In this document: positions 1 to 6,998 of the stretch, one piece after another
Position numbering within the stretch: the stretch's first letter is position 1
How the letters are laid out: each line of letters begins with the position of its first letter
Source of the DNA: Myxococcales bacterium
GTDB lineage: Bacteria > Myxococcota_A > UBA9042 > UBA3505
Length of the DNA: 51,753 nt
Assembly: GCA_002728755.1 (NCBI GenBank)
Contig: PBVT01000106.1
Location: 1 to 51,753, forward strand
Reading direction: 5' to 3'
The notes under the pieces: model-generated
The model's database searches: none
Told to the model about the DNA's origin: nothing
Seen by the model: only the letters and a program-made list of their open reading frames with translations
Made by a program: the position numbers and the translations under genes

Positions 1-526
1 CTTCGGATCTTACGGTGTAGCGGCGGAAATGTCTGCGTTGGGCCCGATTCATCAGATGGGCTAAAGGCAACGATAGCAGCCAACCGATAATCAGCACCAC
101 ATAGACGATTGTGTAATGTCTTTTTTGCACTCCACCGATTGTAATCTTCGCCCATTCGGGATTGTCCGGGACGTATCGGATGGGAACCGTTTGGCCCACC
201 TGAGCGGGAATGTTTCCTATGGTTCTATCGATGAATGTGACCTCGGTCCCATCCTCCGTTTTGAATTGAACCTCGTGGTCGATTTGTTCCAACCGGCGTG
301 CGCCCGACGTTCTGGTTTTCACGTGCAATTTCACGATCGTTCCCGTCGTCGCCACCGACCTCCTCTGGAATTCCTGACTAAAATCCCACGTCCAGAACAT
401 GATCAATGGAAACATCAGAACGATTACCCAAAAGATCAGCTGAAACAATCCAATCCAGGCTGCTTGGCCATAAAAGCCAAATCCTCGAGTGGGTTTCACG
501 GTGGTGGCGTTCTTCAGATCATCCAT
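1..526 (-). CDS. DUF3592-like two-TM membrane protein, 3' end outside window
   Basis: Reading the minus strand from an ATG at 526 gives at least 175 open codons with no stop before the window edge, so the C-terminus is missing. The protein has a membrane segment at about residues 20-46, then an extracytoplasmic beta-rich stretch of about 80 residues that includes VGQTVPIRYVPDNPEWAKI, and a second membrane segment at about 134-155. The pattern of a segment ending in a 'G..vpVrYdP.nP..a' phrase between two helices is typical of DUF3592 proteins, whose function is unknown. An in-frame TAG lies four codons upstream, so the ATG at 526 is the only sensible start. No strong ribosome site is visible. 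The family call is from the motif pattern only. Confidence 0.72.
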   Translation of the reverse strand, partial: MDDLKNATTVKPTRGFGFYGQAAWIGLFQLIFWVIVLMFPLIMFWTWDFSQEFQRRSVATTGTIVKLHVKTRTSGARRLEQIDHEVQFKTEDGTEVTFIDRTIGNIPAQVGQTVPIRYVPDNPEWAKITIGGVQKRHYTIVYVVLIIGWLLSLPLAHLMNRAQRRHFRRYTVRSE

Positions 527-554
527 GTGCTCGGAGCACTACCGGCTGATTCGT

Positions 555-917
555 TCAATTCTGACAGGCGTATTTCTTCGTCGAAGGGCTCTTAACAGAG
601 CTACAAATCGCCTTACATATCTCAGGGGTGGCCTTACACAGCACACTGAACATCTTTTCGAGATGCTCACAGGAGCCCTGATCTTTTTTATCGCAGGCAC
701 CGCCACAGGCGGAGATCACGTTCTGCATCGTCAATTTGAAGGTATCAAAATCTTTCCCAGGATCTGCCGCCTGGAACTGCGTTACGGATTCCGAACAGAG
801 GTTCGCGAGCTTACCTGCTGCGTTGTCTCCGGAGGACTTACTACAGGCAGAGCCACCAACAACCAGGAACATGAATCCCAACCCAACGAATACAATTCCG
901 ACCTTATTCAGCATCAT
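555..917 (-). CDS. Small Cys-rich lipoprotein
   Basis: A 120-residue protein with a short charged start, a hydrophobic stretch (residues 6-22) and a lipobox VGGSAC, so Cys25 should be lipidated. The mature part has eight further cysteines, several in spaced pairs (CGGAC, then KAICSS), suggesting a disulfide-bonded secreted domain. A good AAGGAG ribosome site stands 5 bases before the first ATG and 8 before the second, so either Met may be used. It is divergent from the lipoprotein gene at 1124, which has a comparable size and design. I recognise no named family. The lipoprotein call is firm and the function unknown. Confidence 0.8.
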   Translation of the reverse strand: MMLNKVGIVFVGLGFMFLVVGGSACSKSSGDNAAGKLANLCSESVTQFQAADPGKDFDTFKLTMQNVISACGGACDKKDQGSCEHLEKMFSVLCKATPEICKAICSSVKSPSTKKYACQN

Positions 918-1053
918 AAAGACTCCTTCAAAGTGAGATAAGAGAGGGCACGGTAACCGAATTTACGAAAACCGACAATTCGGCGGGCAAAACCAGAGCG
1001 GCTGGGACTAACCCCTTTCCCCGTCTAGTCCATATCGTCAACACCACATCACG

Positions 1054-1082
1054 TTGACAGTGCCTTTCTCACACGAGAATCT
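1054..1082 (+). promoter_or_regulatory. Possible promoter for the lipoprotein gene at 1124
   Basis: The 206-base divergent gap 918-1123 contains a perfect -35 hexamer TTGACA at 1054-1059. The hexamer 17 bases downstream, GAATCT (1077-1082), is a poor -10 match, so the call rests mainly on the -35 box and its position 42 bases before the ATG. I see nothing else in this gap. Confidence 0.3.
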
Positions 1083-1123
1083 CCAAAGAACAGAACCTAT
1101 TACACCGACTCCGGGGCACCTCT

Positions 1124-1543
1124 ATGAAATTATTAATTCTGAGTACCGTTGCATTGATGCTTACTTTCACGGGTTGTGGAAAATCAGATAGTGGCGGGTC
1201 CAATACAAATAACTCGGGAACCGTAACCCCATTCGACTGTACCAATTTCGAAAAGCGCGTATACGAGTGTAGTGCTGAATTCACTGCAGCGTATGGCAGT
1301 ACAGAATTAGCAAAAAGGATAAACGGAAACACACCAGAAGAGAAAGCAGCTAGCATCGTAAAGGTGCTGGAGATGGTTAAGAATATAGAAGGACAGAACG
1401 CCTGTGACATGCCGGCATGGGGCAATCTCGCTGGCAAAGATCCCAAATGGCAGGAGCGTTACAACAAGTGCAAGGCAGACGCGCCCTGTGCCGAGTGGGG
1501 AAAGTGCGTCGGCGAGGCTCTTGGTCAGCCAATGACGCATTAG
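1124..1543 (+). CDS. Small lipoprotein with Cys pairs
   Basis: A 139-residue protein starting MKLLILSTVALMLTFTGCG: a short charged n-region, a hydrophobic h-region and the lipobox TGC, so Cys18 is the probable lipid anchor. After a Ser/Gly/Asn-rich linker (residues 20-36) the mature domain holds cysteines at FDCTNFEKRVYEC, NACDMP and, near the end, CKADAPCAEWGKC, consistent with a small disulfide-stabilised helical domain. The ribosome site before the ATG is weak. It resembles the divergent neighbour (555-917) in architecture, but the sequences are not obviously alike. The gene ends 79 bases before the convergent glmS stop. Function unknown. Confidence 0.82.
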   Translation: MKLLILSTVALMLTFTGCGKSDSGGSNTNNSGTVTPFDCTNFEKRVYECSAEFTAAYGSTELAKRINGNTPEEKAASIVKVLEMVKNIEGQNACDMPAWGNLAGKDPKWQERYNKCKADAPCAEWGKCVGEALGQPMTH

Positions 1544-1622
1544 ACAAAGAGTGAATAGGCCGCTGTTGCGACCACCTGAACGACACTATCCCAGCCGCGG
1601 GCTGTGACTAGCCGTCCCAGCT

Positions 1623-3455
1623 CTACTCGACTGTAACGCTCTTCGCCAGGTTCCGTGGCTTGTCGATGTCGGTACCCCGGTAGTCGGCCACATGGTAGGC
1701 GATAAGCTGTAACGGTATCACCGCGATCAGAGGTTGCAGCAGCTCCGGGGCTTCCGGCACCGGGAACATTCCATTCGTATGGTAGGTCAGCCGCTCGTCG
1801 TCGCCCTCGGTCACCACCGCCAACACAAAGCCGTCACGGGCTTTGATCTCCTGCAGATTCCCCAGGGCCTTGCTGTAATCCGGTCCACGAGGAACCAGCA
1901 TCACCGTAGCCATATGTTCGTCGATCAACGCGATCGGGCCGTGCTTCATCTCGGCCGCCGAATAACCTTCTGCGTGGAGATAGGAGATCTCTTTAAGCTT
2001 CAACGCTCCCTCAAGAGCGATGGGATATAAGATCCCGCGACCGAGAAAGAGGGCCTGTTGATAATGGGTCAGCTGCAGAGCCAGCTCCCGGGCCCGGGCT
2101 TCCTGCACCAGGATCCCGCGCATCAACACCACCGCATGACGAAGCCCGTCGATAGCGTCCTTATATTGGGTCTCGTCCAGATGCTTTCGAAGATAGCCCA
2201 GACGAGCCGCCAGAAGATAGGTCGCCGCCAACTGGGTGGTGAAGGCCTTGGTGCTGGCCACACTCACCTCAGGACCGGCCATCGTATGAAAGACATAATC
2301 GGACATTCGTGCGATGGACGACCCCTGCACATTCACCACAGCTCCCAGAGTGCCATTGGCCCCTTTCACCCGCCGCAGCGCGGTTAAGGTGTCGGCTGTC
2401 TCCCCAGATTGGGATAAGCTCAAGGTAAAGGTCCCTGGACGGATTGGAAGACCCAATGAGGTCCACTCTCCCGCCTGGTCGGTGCTCGATGGGATCCCAG
2501 CCAAACGTTCGAAATAATAACGCGCCACCTTGGCCGCATGGAGCGAAGTTCCACAGGCGAGCAGCTCTACGAACTCAATACTCTGGGCGAATTCCTCGGT
2601 CAGATTCATCAGATCAGATGGCGGACCTCCGTCGACCGTCCCGAGCAGATGGTCCATCGTCGCCAGAACGGCATCGGGCTGCTCGTAGATCTCTTTGATC
2701 ATATAGTGCTTGTAGGGCCCCTTATCCACCTCGACTCCCGACCACGTAAGGGTCTGAACCTCGGGTTGCAGTGCCTCTCCGTCGGAGACCCGGTAGAACT
2801 CCACCGCCTTGGCCGTCGCCCGTCCGTAGACTCCATCGTCGACATACACCACCTTGTCAGTATGACGTACGAGCGCCAACGGATCGCTGGCCACGACATT
2901 ATGGTCCCCCGCCAGTCCCACCACCAGAGGGCTGGCGTTTCGTGCAAACCAGATACACTCCGGGTCCTCATCAAACCAGAGGGAGAGAGCATAGGAGCCT
3001 TCGGCGATCGCCAGAGCGTTTCGAAGACCCGTCGCGATGTCGCCGGCGGCGGTGACTTCACGATCGATCAGATGACCAAATACCTCGGTATCGGTCTCAG
3101 ATAGCAGCGCAACCCCCTGCCCCTGCAGCTCACTCTTCAGGTCGAGAAAGTTCTCAATAATCCCGTTATGGACCAACACCAGATTGCCCGCCCGATGGGG
3201 GTGGGCGTTGGTCTCATTGGGGCGACCATGGGTAGCCCAACGGGTATGGGCGATCCCGATATGGCCCTCCATTCCATGGGTTCGACCACGCAATAGGGAT
3301 AACCGCCCCGCACTCTTGACCATCTGGGGACCATTCGATGGGTCGTATACCAACACTCCGGCCGAATCGTAGCCACGATAGTCGAGCCGAGACAGCCCGT
3401 CGAGGAGGCCATTCAGGCAGGGATCATTACCAACGATGCCAATAATTCCACACAC
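1623..3455 (-). CDS. glmS: Glutamine--fructose-6-phosphate aminotransferase (isomerizing)
   Basis: GlmS makes glucosamine-6-phosphate from fructose-6-phosphate and glutamine, the first committed step of hexosamine and UDP-GlcNAc synthesis. The 610-residue length matches the family (E. coli 609). The N-terminus is MCGIIGIVG, so Cys2 becomes the N-terminal nucleophile of the glutaminase domain (about 1-240). The two SIS sugar-isomerase domains follow, with LSLSQSGETADT in the first, and the protein ends LAKSVTVE with the conserved active-site lysine Lys605. It starts 3 bases after the glmU stop, so the two consecutive pathway enzymes are co-transcribed. No glmS ribozyme is expected, since the gene is internal to the operon, and none is seen. 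Confidence 0.97.
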   Translation of the reverse strand: MCGIIGIVGNDPCLNGLLDGLSRLDYRGYDSAGVLVYDPSNGPQMVKSAGRLSLLRGRTHGMEGHIGIAHTRWATHGRPNETNAHPHRAGNLVLVHNGIIENFLDLKSELQGQGVALLSETDTEVFGHLIDREVTAAGDIATGLRNALAIAEGSYALSLWFDEDPECIWFARNASPLVVGLAGDHNVVASDPLALVRHTDKVVYVDDGVYGRATAKAVEFYRVSDGEALQPEVQTLTWSGVEVDKGPYKHYMIKEIYEQPDAVLATMDHLLGTVDGGPPSDLMNLTEEFAQSIEFVELLACGTSLHAAKVARYYFERLAGIPSSTDQAGEWTSLGLPIRPGTFTLSLSQSGETADTLTALRRVKGANGTLGAVVNVQGSSIARMSDYVFHTMAGPEVSVASTKAFTTQLAATYLLAARLGYLRKHLDETQYKDAIDGLRHAVVLMRGILVQEARARELALQLTHYQQALFLGRGILYPIALEGALKLKEISYLHAEGYSAAEMKHGPIALIDEHMATVMLVPRGPDYSKALGNLQEIKARDGFVLAVVTEGDDERLTYHTNGMFPVPEAPELLQPLIAVIPLQLIAYHVADYRGTDIDKPRNLAKSVTVE

Positions 3456-3458
3456 GGC

Positions 3459-4862
3459 TCAGGACTCCTTCTCTCCGGAACTACCCGACTTTCGTTCGAC
3501 CCAGCCTTCCTTATTGACCTGGGGCGTTCGGCTGATAGCGAGAGCGCCCGCCGGGACATCCTCGGTGACCGTCGATCCGGCCCCAACGTATGCCCCTTTT
3601 CCAACCGTGACCGGAGCCACGATCTGGGTATCACTACCGATGAAGACCCCGTCTTCCATCACGGTCTTATATTTATGGGTACCATCGTAGTTACAGGTAA
3701 TCGTTCCTGCACCCACGTTCACACCTTCGCCGATCTCCGCGTCGCCGAGATAGCTCAAATGGTTGGCTTTACTGCCCACCCCTAAGCGGGTCTTCTTCAG
3801 CTCTACGAAGTTCCCTACCCGACTCTCTGCACAGAGATGGGCTCCCGGACGCAAACGGGCGAACGGGCCCACCCGGGCACCATCTTCCACCACCGCATCG
3901 TCCATGATGCTATAGGGCAACACCGTCACATTATCTCCCACCACCGCGTTCGTGAGGATGCTACCTTGTCCAATATGGCAACCACTTCCGATTCGCGTCG
4001 TACCACGCAACGTCACATCCACTTCGAGGACCGTATCAGCCCCGATCGTAACCGAATCTTCCACCACGGTACGTGCCGGATCTTCGATGGTGACACCCTG
4101 TTCCATATGATGTTTCAAAACACGACCTCGCAGGCTCGCGTCCGCCTCGGCGAGTTGGACACGATCGTTGACTCCCATAAGTTCACCCGAATTATCAAAT
4201 TCGATTCCATCAGCTGGCCGACCGGACTGGGCCAGAAGATGGACCAGATCGGTTAGATAAAACTCTCCCTGGGCGTTGCTATTCCCCAACTGGGGAATCA
4301 ATTCGGCCAGTACATCGCCCCCCACAACATACAAACCCTGGTTGACCTCCTGGATCGCCAGCTGCTCTTCCGTCGCGTCTTTGGCCTCTACAATGGCCAC
4401 AACCCCGCCGTCGGCTCGAACGATTCGGCCATAACTGCCCGGCTCATCACAACGGCTGGTCGCTACCACCAGGCTCTCGGGGATATGGGCCTGCATCAGT
4501 CGGCGAATTGCTTCGGCCGTTATACAGGGAAGATCGGCGTTGAGGATGACGACCACATCGTCCGATCGGAGTTGCGGTAACGTACAACGCACGGCATCCC
4601 CTGTCCCCAGCGGCACATCCTGGGCAGCATAGCTCACAGGAAATCCGTCTACGGACTCCCCTAAAACACTGGAGATCGCCCCATCTTTCTCCACCACAAC
4701 CGCCCGACTACAACCACTCTGGGCGGCCGCACGGATCACATGAACCACCATCGGTCGCCCCAGAACCCGATGAAGGGGTTTGGGGGTTTGACTCTTCATC
4801 CGGGTGCCATGTCCACCGGCGAGAATCACCGCTACGAATTCTTTGTTGGGTTGAGCTGCCAA
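3459..4862 (-). CDS. glmU: Bifunctional GlcNAc-1-P uridylyltransferase / GlcN-1-P acetyltransferase
   Basis: GlmU acetylates glucosamine-1-phosphate and then joins it to UTP, giving UDP-GlcNAc for peptidoglycan and lipopolysaccharide. The N-terminal pyrophosphorylase domain shows LAGGHGTRMKS at residues 14-24 and the NADLP metal-site motif. From about residue 250 the sequence becomes hexapeptide repeats (left-handed beta-helix), including the acetyltransferase-site region RVGNFVELKKTRLG and NYDGTHKYKT. Length 467 is normal. The start is TTG: an in-frame TAG lies three codons upstream (AAG and ACC between) and no ATG is near. A promoter-like pair lies upstream (4890-4918). glmS follows in the same operon. 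Confidence 0.96.
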   Translation of the reverse strand: MAAQPNKEFVAVILAGGHGTRMKSQTPKPLHRVLGRPMVVHVIRAAAQSGCSRAVVVEKDGAISSVLGESVDGFPVSYAAQDVPLGTGDAVRCTLPQLRSDDVVVILNADLPCITAEAIRRLMQAHIPESLVVATSRCDEPGSYGRIVRADGGVVAIVEAKDATEEQLAIQEVNQGLYVVGGDVLAELIPQLGNSNAQGEFYLTDLVHLLAQSGRPADGIEFDNSGELMGVNDRVQLAEADASLRGRVLKHHMEQGVTIEDPARTVVEDSVTIGADTVLEVDVTLRGTTRIGSGCHIGQGSILTNAVVGDNVTVLPYSIMDDAVVEDGARVGPFARLRPGAHLCAESRVGNFVELKKTRLGVGSKANHLSYLGDAEIGEGVNVGAGTITCNYDGTHKYKTVMEDGVFIGSDTQIVAPVTVGKGAYVGAGSTVTEDVPAGALAISRTPQVNKEGWVERKSGSSGEKES

Positions 4863-4889
4863 GGTCTTCTACCTGAAGTTGCAGCCTCC

Positions 4890-4918
4890 CCTATATCGAA
4901 GAAGGGGCTCCGAGCCAA
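4890..4918 (-). promoter_or_regulatory. Candidate sigma70 promoter for glmUS
   Basis: On the minus strand TTGGCT (4913-4918) and TATAGG (4890-4895) are separated by exactly 17 bases. Each hexamer matches the consensus at 4 of 6 positions. The -10 box ends 27 bases before the TTG start of glmU, a normal leader length. Confidence 0.45.
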
Positions 4919-5183
4919 TGAGAACCTGGTTTTACCACCGCCCACGGTGCTCTCCCAACCCCAAAACACACGAAAATCACGTGAGCGCGAATGAGGAGGG
5001 GATTTGGGCAGAGACTTTCGCGTCCACGTGACTTACGTGTATCCCATACCTATTGCAGCCTTCATGCCAGGATCGCCCTTTTCCAAAAAACCGCCCCAAA
5101 AACACGTTAACCCATTGTTTTTGCTTCATTTCACCCAACCCTTCAGCTTTGCTTCGAACACAAGAAAACTGGGGTCCTAATGG
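4919..5183. other. Non-coding gap between the sulfur-transporter pair and glmUS
   Basis: Together with its flanking promoter and hairpin this forms a 358-base gene-free stretch (4863-5220). Two CACGTG hexamers occur at about 4978 and 5028. Homopolymer-rich patches (CCAAAAAACCGCCCC) lie at about 5083-5100. No convincing small gene was found: the one longer minus-strand frame here runs on antisense-like into the transporter gene and lacks a ribosome site. Confidence 0.5.
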
Positions 5184-5214
5184 ACCCGGGGGTGAGCCAT
5201 TACCCGGGTTTTTT
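5184..5214 (+). terminator. Hairpin with T-tract, oriented for plus-strand transcription
   Basis: ACCCGGG (5184-5190) and CCCGGGT (5203-5209) form a perfect 7-bp stem around a 12-base loop. The last T begins a run of six Ts (5209-5214). This is an intrinsic-terminator layout for the plus strand, although both neighbouring genes are on the minus strand. Read on the minus strand the A-tract comes before the stem and no U-tract follows. Confidence 0.5.
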
Positions 5215-5220
5215 GGCGTT

Positions 5221-5670
5221 TCAGCCCTGCCCTGGTCCTTCTTCCATCGCAGGTAGACCGAGCCATCGCTGCAGCCTTGGGTAGAGTGCACCGAAGCTAT
5301 AGGCCCCAGCGATCGCTCCCACAAAGGCACAGATGGCGTAGAGCTTTCCTTCCCCGATATTCACGAGGATGGGACCTGGACACATTCCGGTCATCGACCA
5401 ACCCACCCCAAAGAGGAGTCCTCCATAGATATTTCCTGGATGGGAGGGTTTGGGTCGGCAGTTCAATGGCTCGCCTGTGACGGTACGCCCGCTCTTTTTC
5501 AGAAGCCAGAACCCCAGGGCCGCGACAGAAACAGCGACACATAAAATCCCGTAGAGCTGCTCGTTCTCAAATAGGAACATGGCCTGGATATAGTCGTAGT
5601 CGGCGGCTCCGCTTCGGCTCAATAGGAGTCCAAAGACCGTTCCTGCAACTATCATGAAAACGAAAAGCAT
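5221..5670 (-). CDS. YeeE/YedE-family sulfur transporter, second half (PmpB/DUF6691-like)
   Basis: A 149-residue membrane protein with about four helices (residues 1-20, 40-58, 80-100 and 108-130). The motif GVGWSMTGMCPGP is the hallmark of the C-terminal half of YeeE/YedE transporters; its cysteine corresponds to one of the conserved cysteines proposed to relay thiosulfate in TsuA. The first half is encoded immediately upstream (5680-6183), so the transporter is split over two genes, as in PmpA/PmpB pairs. The ribosome site AGGA lies about 13 bases before the ATG. It is the last gene of the B12 operon. The substrate is not known; a reduced sulfur compound is the family expectation. Confidence 0.85.
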   Translation of the reverse strand: MLFVFMIVAGTVFGLLLSRSGAADYDYIQAMFLFENEQLYGILCVAVSVAALGFWLLKKSGRTVTGEPLNCRPKPSHPGNIYGGLLFGVGWSMTGMCPGPILVNIGEGKLYAICAFVGAIAGAYSFGALYPRLQRWLGLPAMEEGPGQG

Positions 5671-5679
5671 TACGACGTA

Positions 5680-6183
5680 CTATCCTGCAAAGACCCGGTA
5701 GATCAGTTGTGTCGACGCCACCCCGGCCGCCATAAAACAGAGTACCGTTACAAGGCTCGCCTTCTCGAAGTTGGCGAGCCCAAAGATCCCGTGTCCGCTG
5801 GTACAACCCCCCGCGAGGCGTGTTCCAAACCCCACCAGAAACCCACCGATAAGCATCCAGACCGCTTTGAAGCCACGCCCCTGGTCAATCAACGCATCGA
5901 ATCGGCCGAGAGCCCAACTGGTTTCGATTCCCCCGGCCATCACCGCCGACAGCACACCACCCAGGATAAGCCCGAGAAAGAAGGGCAGGCGCCAACGCCG
6001 CTTCAGCCTCTCTCGCTGGAAATACGGTTGGCGACTGAATAGAGAACAGAGTGTTTCAAAGCCCGTGGAGATCCCAAAAGATCGATTGGCGAGAAACTGA
6101 AGGGACACAACAAAAACCCCCATTGCGGCACCGGCAATGGCCCAGTGTATGGGTTGAATATCTGCGTCTAGAAGCAGGGGCAT
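5680..6183 (-). CDS. YeeE/YedE-family sulfur transporter, first half (PmpA-like)
   Basis: A 167-residue membrane protein starting MPLLLDAD, chosen because this ATG (6183) lies 8 bases after the btuD stop; a longer frame would overlap btuD and adds a non-hydrophobic tail. It has about four helices, and the motif LAGGCTSGHGIFGLAN is diagnostic for the N-terminal half of YeeE/YedE (DUF395) proteins, with the conserved cysteine of the transport path. It pairs with the next gene to make a complete transporter. Its place in a B12-uptake operon is unexpected. Family call sure, substrate inferred. Confidence 0.86.
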   Translation of the reverse strand: MPLLLDADIQPIHWAIAGAAMGVFVVSLQFLANRSFGISTGFETLCSLFSRQPYFQRERLKRRWRLPFFLGLILGGVLSAVMAGGIETSWALGRFDALIDQGRGFKAVWMLIGGFLVGFGTRLAGGCTSGHGIFGLANFEKASLVTVLCFMAAGVASTQLIYRVFAG

Positions 6184-6191
6184 GGGCTGGT

Positions 6192-6998
6192 TCAGTCTTC
6201 TTTGGGGAATTGGCTCGCCAATGCGTATTTTGACCCGTCTTTGGGGTGGACGCCAATAACGTACGCAAGACCGAAGACCTGCTCGAGCAATTCTGCGGTC
6301 AGACACTCGCTAACCGGCCCCGCATCGACCACCTGTCCGTCGGAGAGAAAGACCACCTCGTCGGCAAACCGAGCCGCCAGGTTCGGGTCGTGTACCGAGA
6401 CCAGAGCCGCCAGGTTCTGGCTCTTCACCAGGTCGACGAGCAGATCGAGCACCTCAAACTGGTGGCCCGGATCGAGACCAGCGACGGGCTCGTCGAGAAG
6501 ATAGACGGGAGCTTCCTGGCAGAGGATCCGGGCCAGATGCACCCGTTGCTGCTCTCCTCCCGATAGATGAGAGAACGGTCGGTCGGCCATCTCCAGCAGG
6601 CCCATGACCTCGAGAGCGTGGCGACAACTGTCCCGATCTCCCTGGGATTCAAACCAACGACCGCCGGCATGAATATGGCGACCCAAGAGCACCATCTGCC
6701 CCACTGTAAAGGGGCTGACCGCAGGCATATTCTGAGGGAGGTACGCCAACTGCCGGGCACGTTCCTTTGAGCTAAGCTCCGTTGGGGTTTTCCCCTGGGC
6801 GGTCTCTACTCGGCCCCCAGTAGGTGTCTGTAGACCCGCCAGGATACGTAATAGGGTGCTCTTTCCGCTCCCGTTGGGGCCCAGAAGAAGAGTGACCTTG
6901 CCCGGCTTCAGCTCGATGTCCACCCCGTTCAGAGCGGTCGCACCATCGGGATACTCCAGCTGGAGTGCCCTACCGATCAATGGAGATTCAGAAGGCAT
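6192..6998 (-). CDS. btuD: Vitamin B12 ABC transporter ATP-binding protein
   Basis: A 268-residue ABC ATPase of the iron-siderophore/B12 type. Walker A is LLGPNGSGKST, the Q-loop is LAYLPQNMP, the signature is LSGGEQQRVHLARIL, and Walker B is VYLLDEPVAGLD followed by VSVHDPNLA. Its ATG overlaps the end of the permease gene by 11 bases, so translation is probably coupled. It would power the fused BtuF-BtuC protein encoded just upstream. Specificity for cobalamin is inferred from the operon: a cobalamin riboswitch and a BtuB-like receptor head the same transcript. Alone, the sequence could equally be a heme or siderophore ATPase. Confidence 0.9.
   Translation of the reverse strand: MPSESPLIGRALQLEYPDGATALNGVDIELKPGKVTLLLGPNGSGKSTLLRILAGLQTPTGGRVETAQGKTPTELSSKERARQLAYLPQNMPAVSPFTVGQMVLLGRHIHAGGRWFESQGDRDSCRHALEVMGLLEMADRPFSHLSGGEQQRVHLARILCQEAPVYLLDEPVAGLDPGHQFEVLDLLVDLVKSQNLAALVSVHDPNLAARFADEVVFLSDGQVVDAGPVSECLTAELLEQVFGLAYVIGVHPKDGSKYALASQFPKED

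Noticed and set aside
1600-1622. Terminator between the lipoprotein and glmS
   Set aside because: Only a 5-bp CAGCC/GGCTG stem is present nearby (about 1591-1604), without a T-tract on either strand.
4976-5035. Two CACGTG hexamers as a regulator site
   Set aside because: A 6-base palindrome occurring twice in a GC-rich gap is not enough to claim an operator.
4977-5330. 117-codon minus-strand frame in the gap before glmU
   Set aside because: It begins inside the transporter gene in another frame, has no ribosome site and looks random; the shorter internal version is no better.
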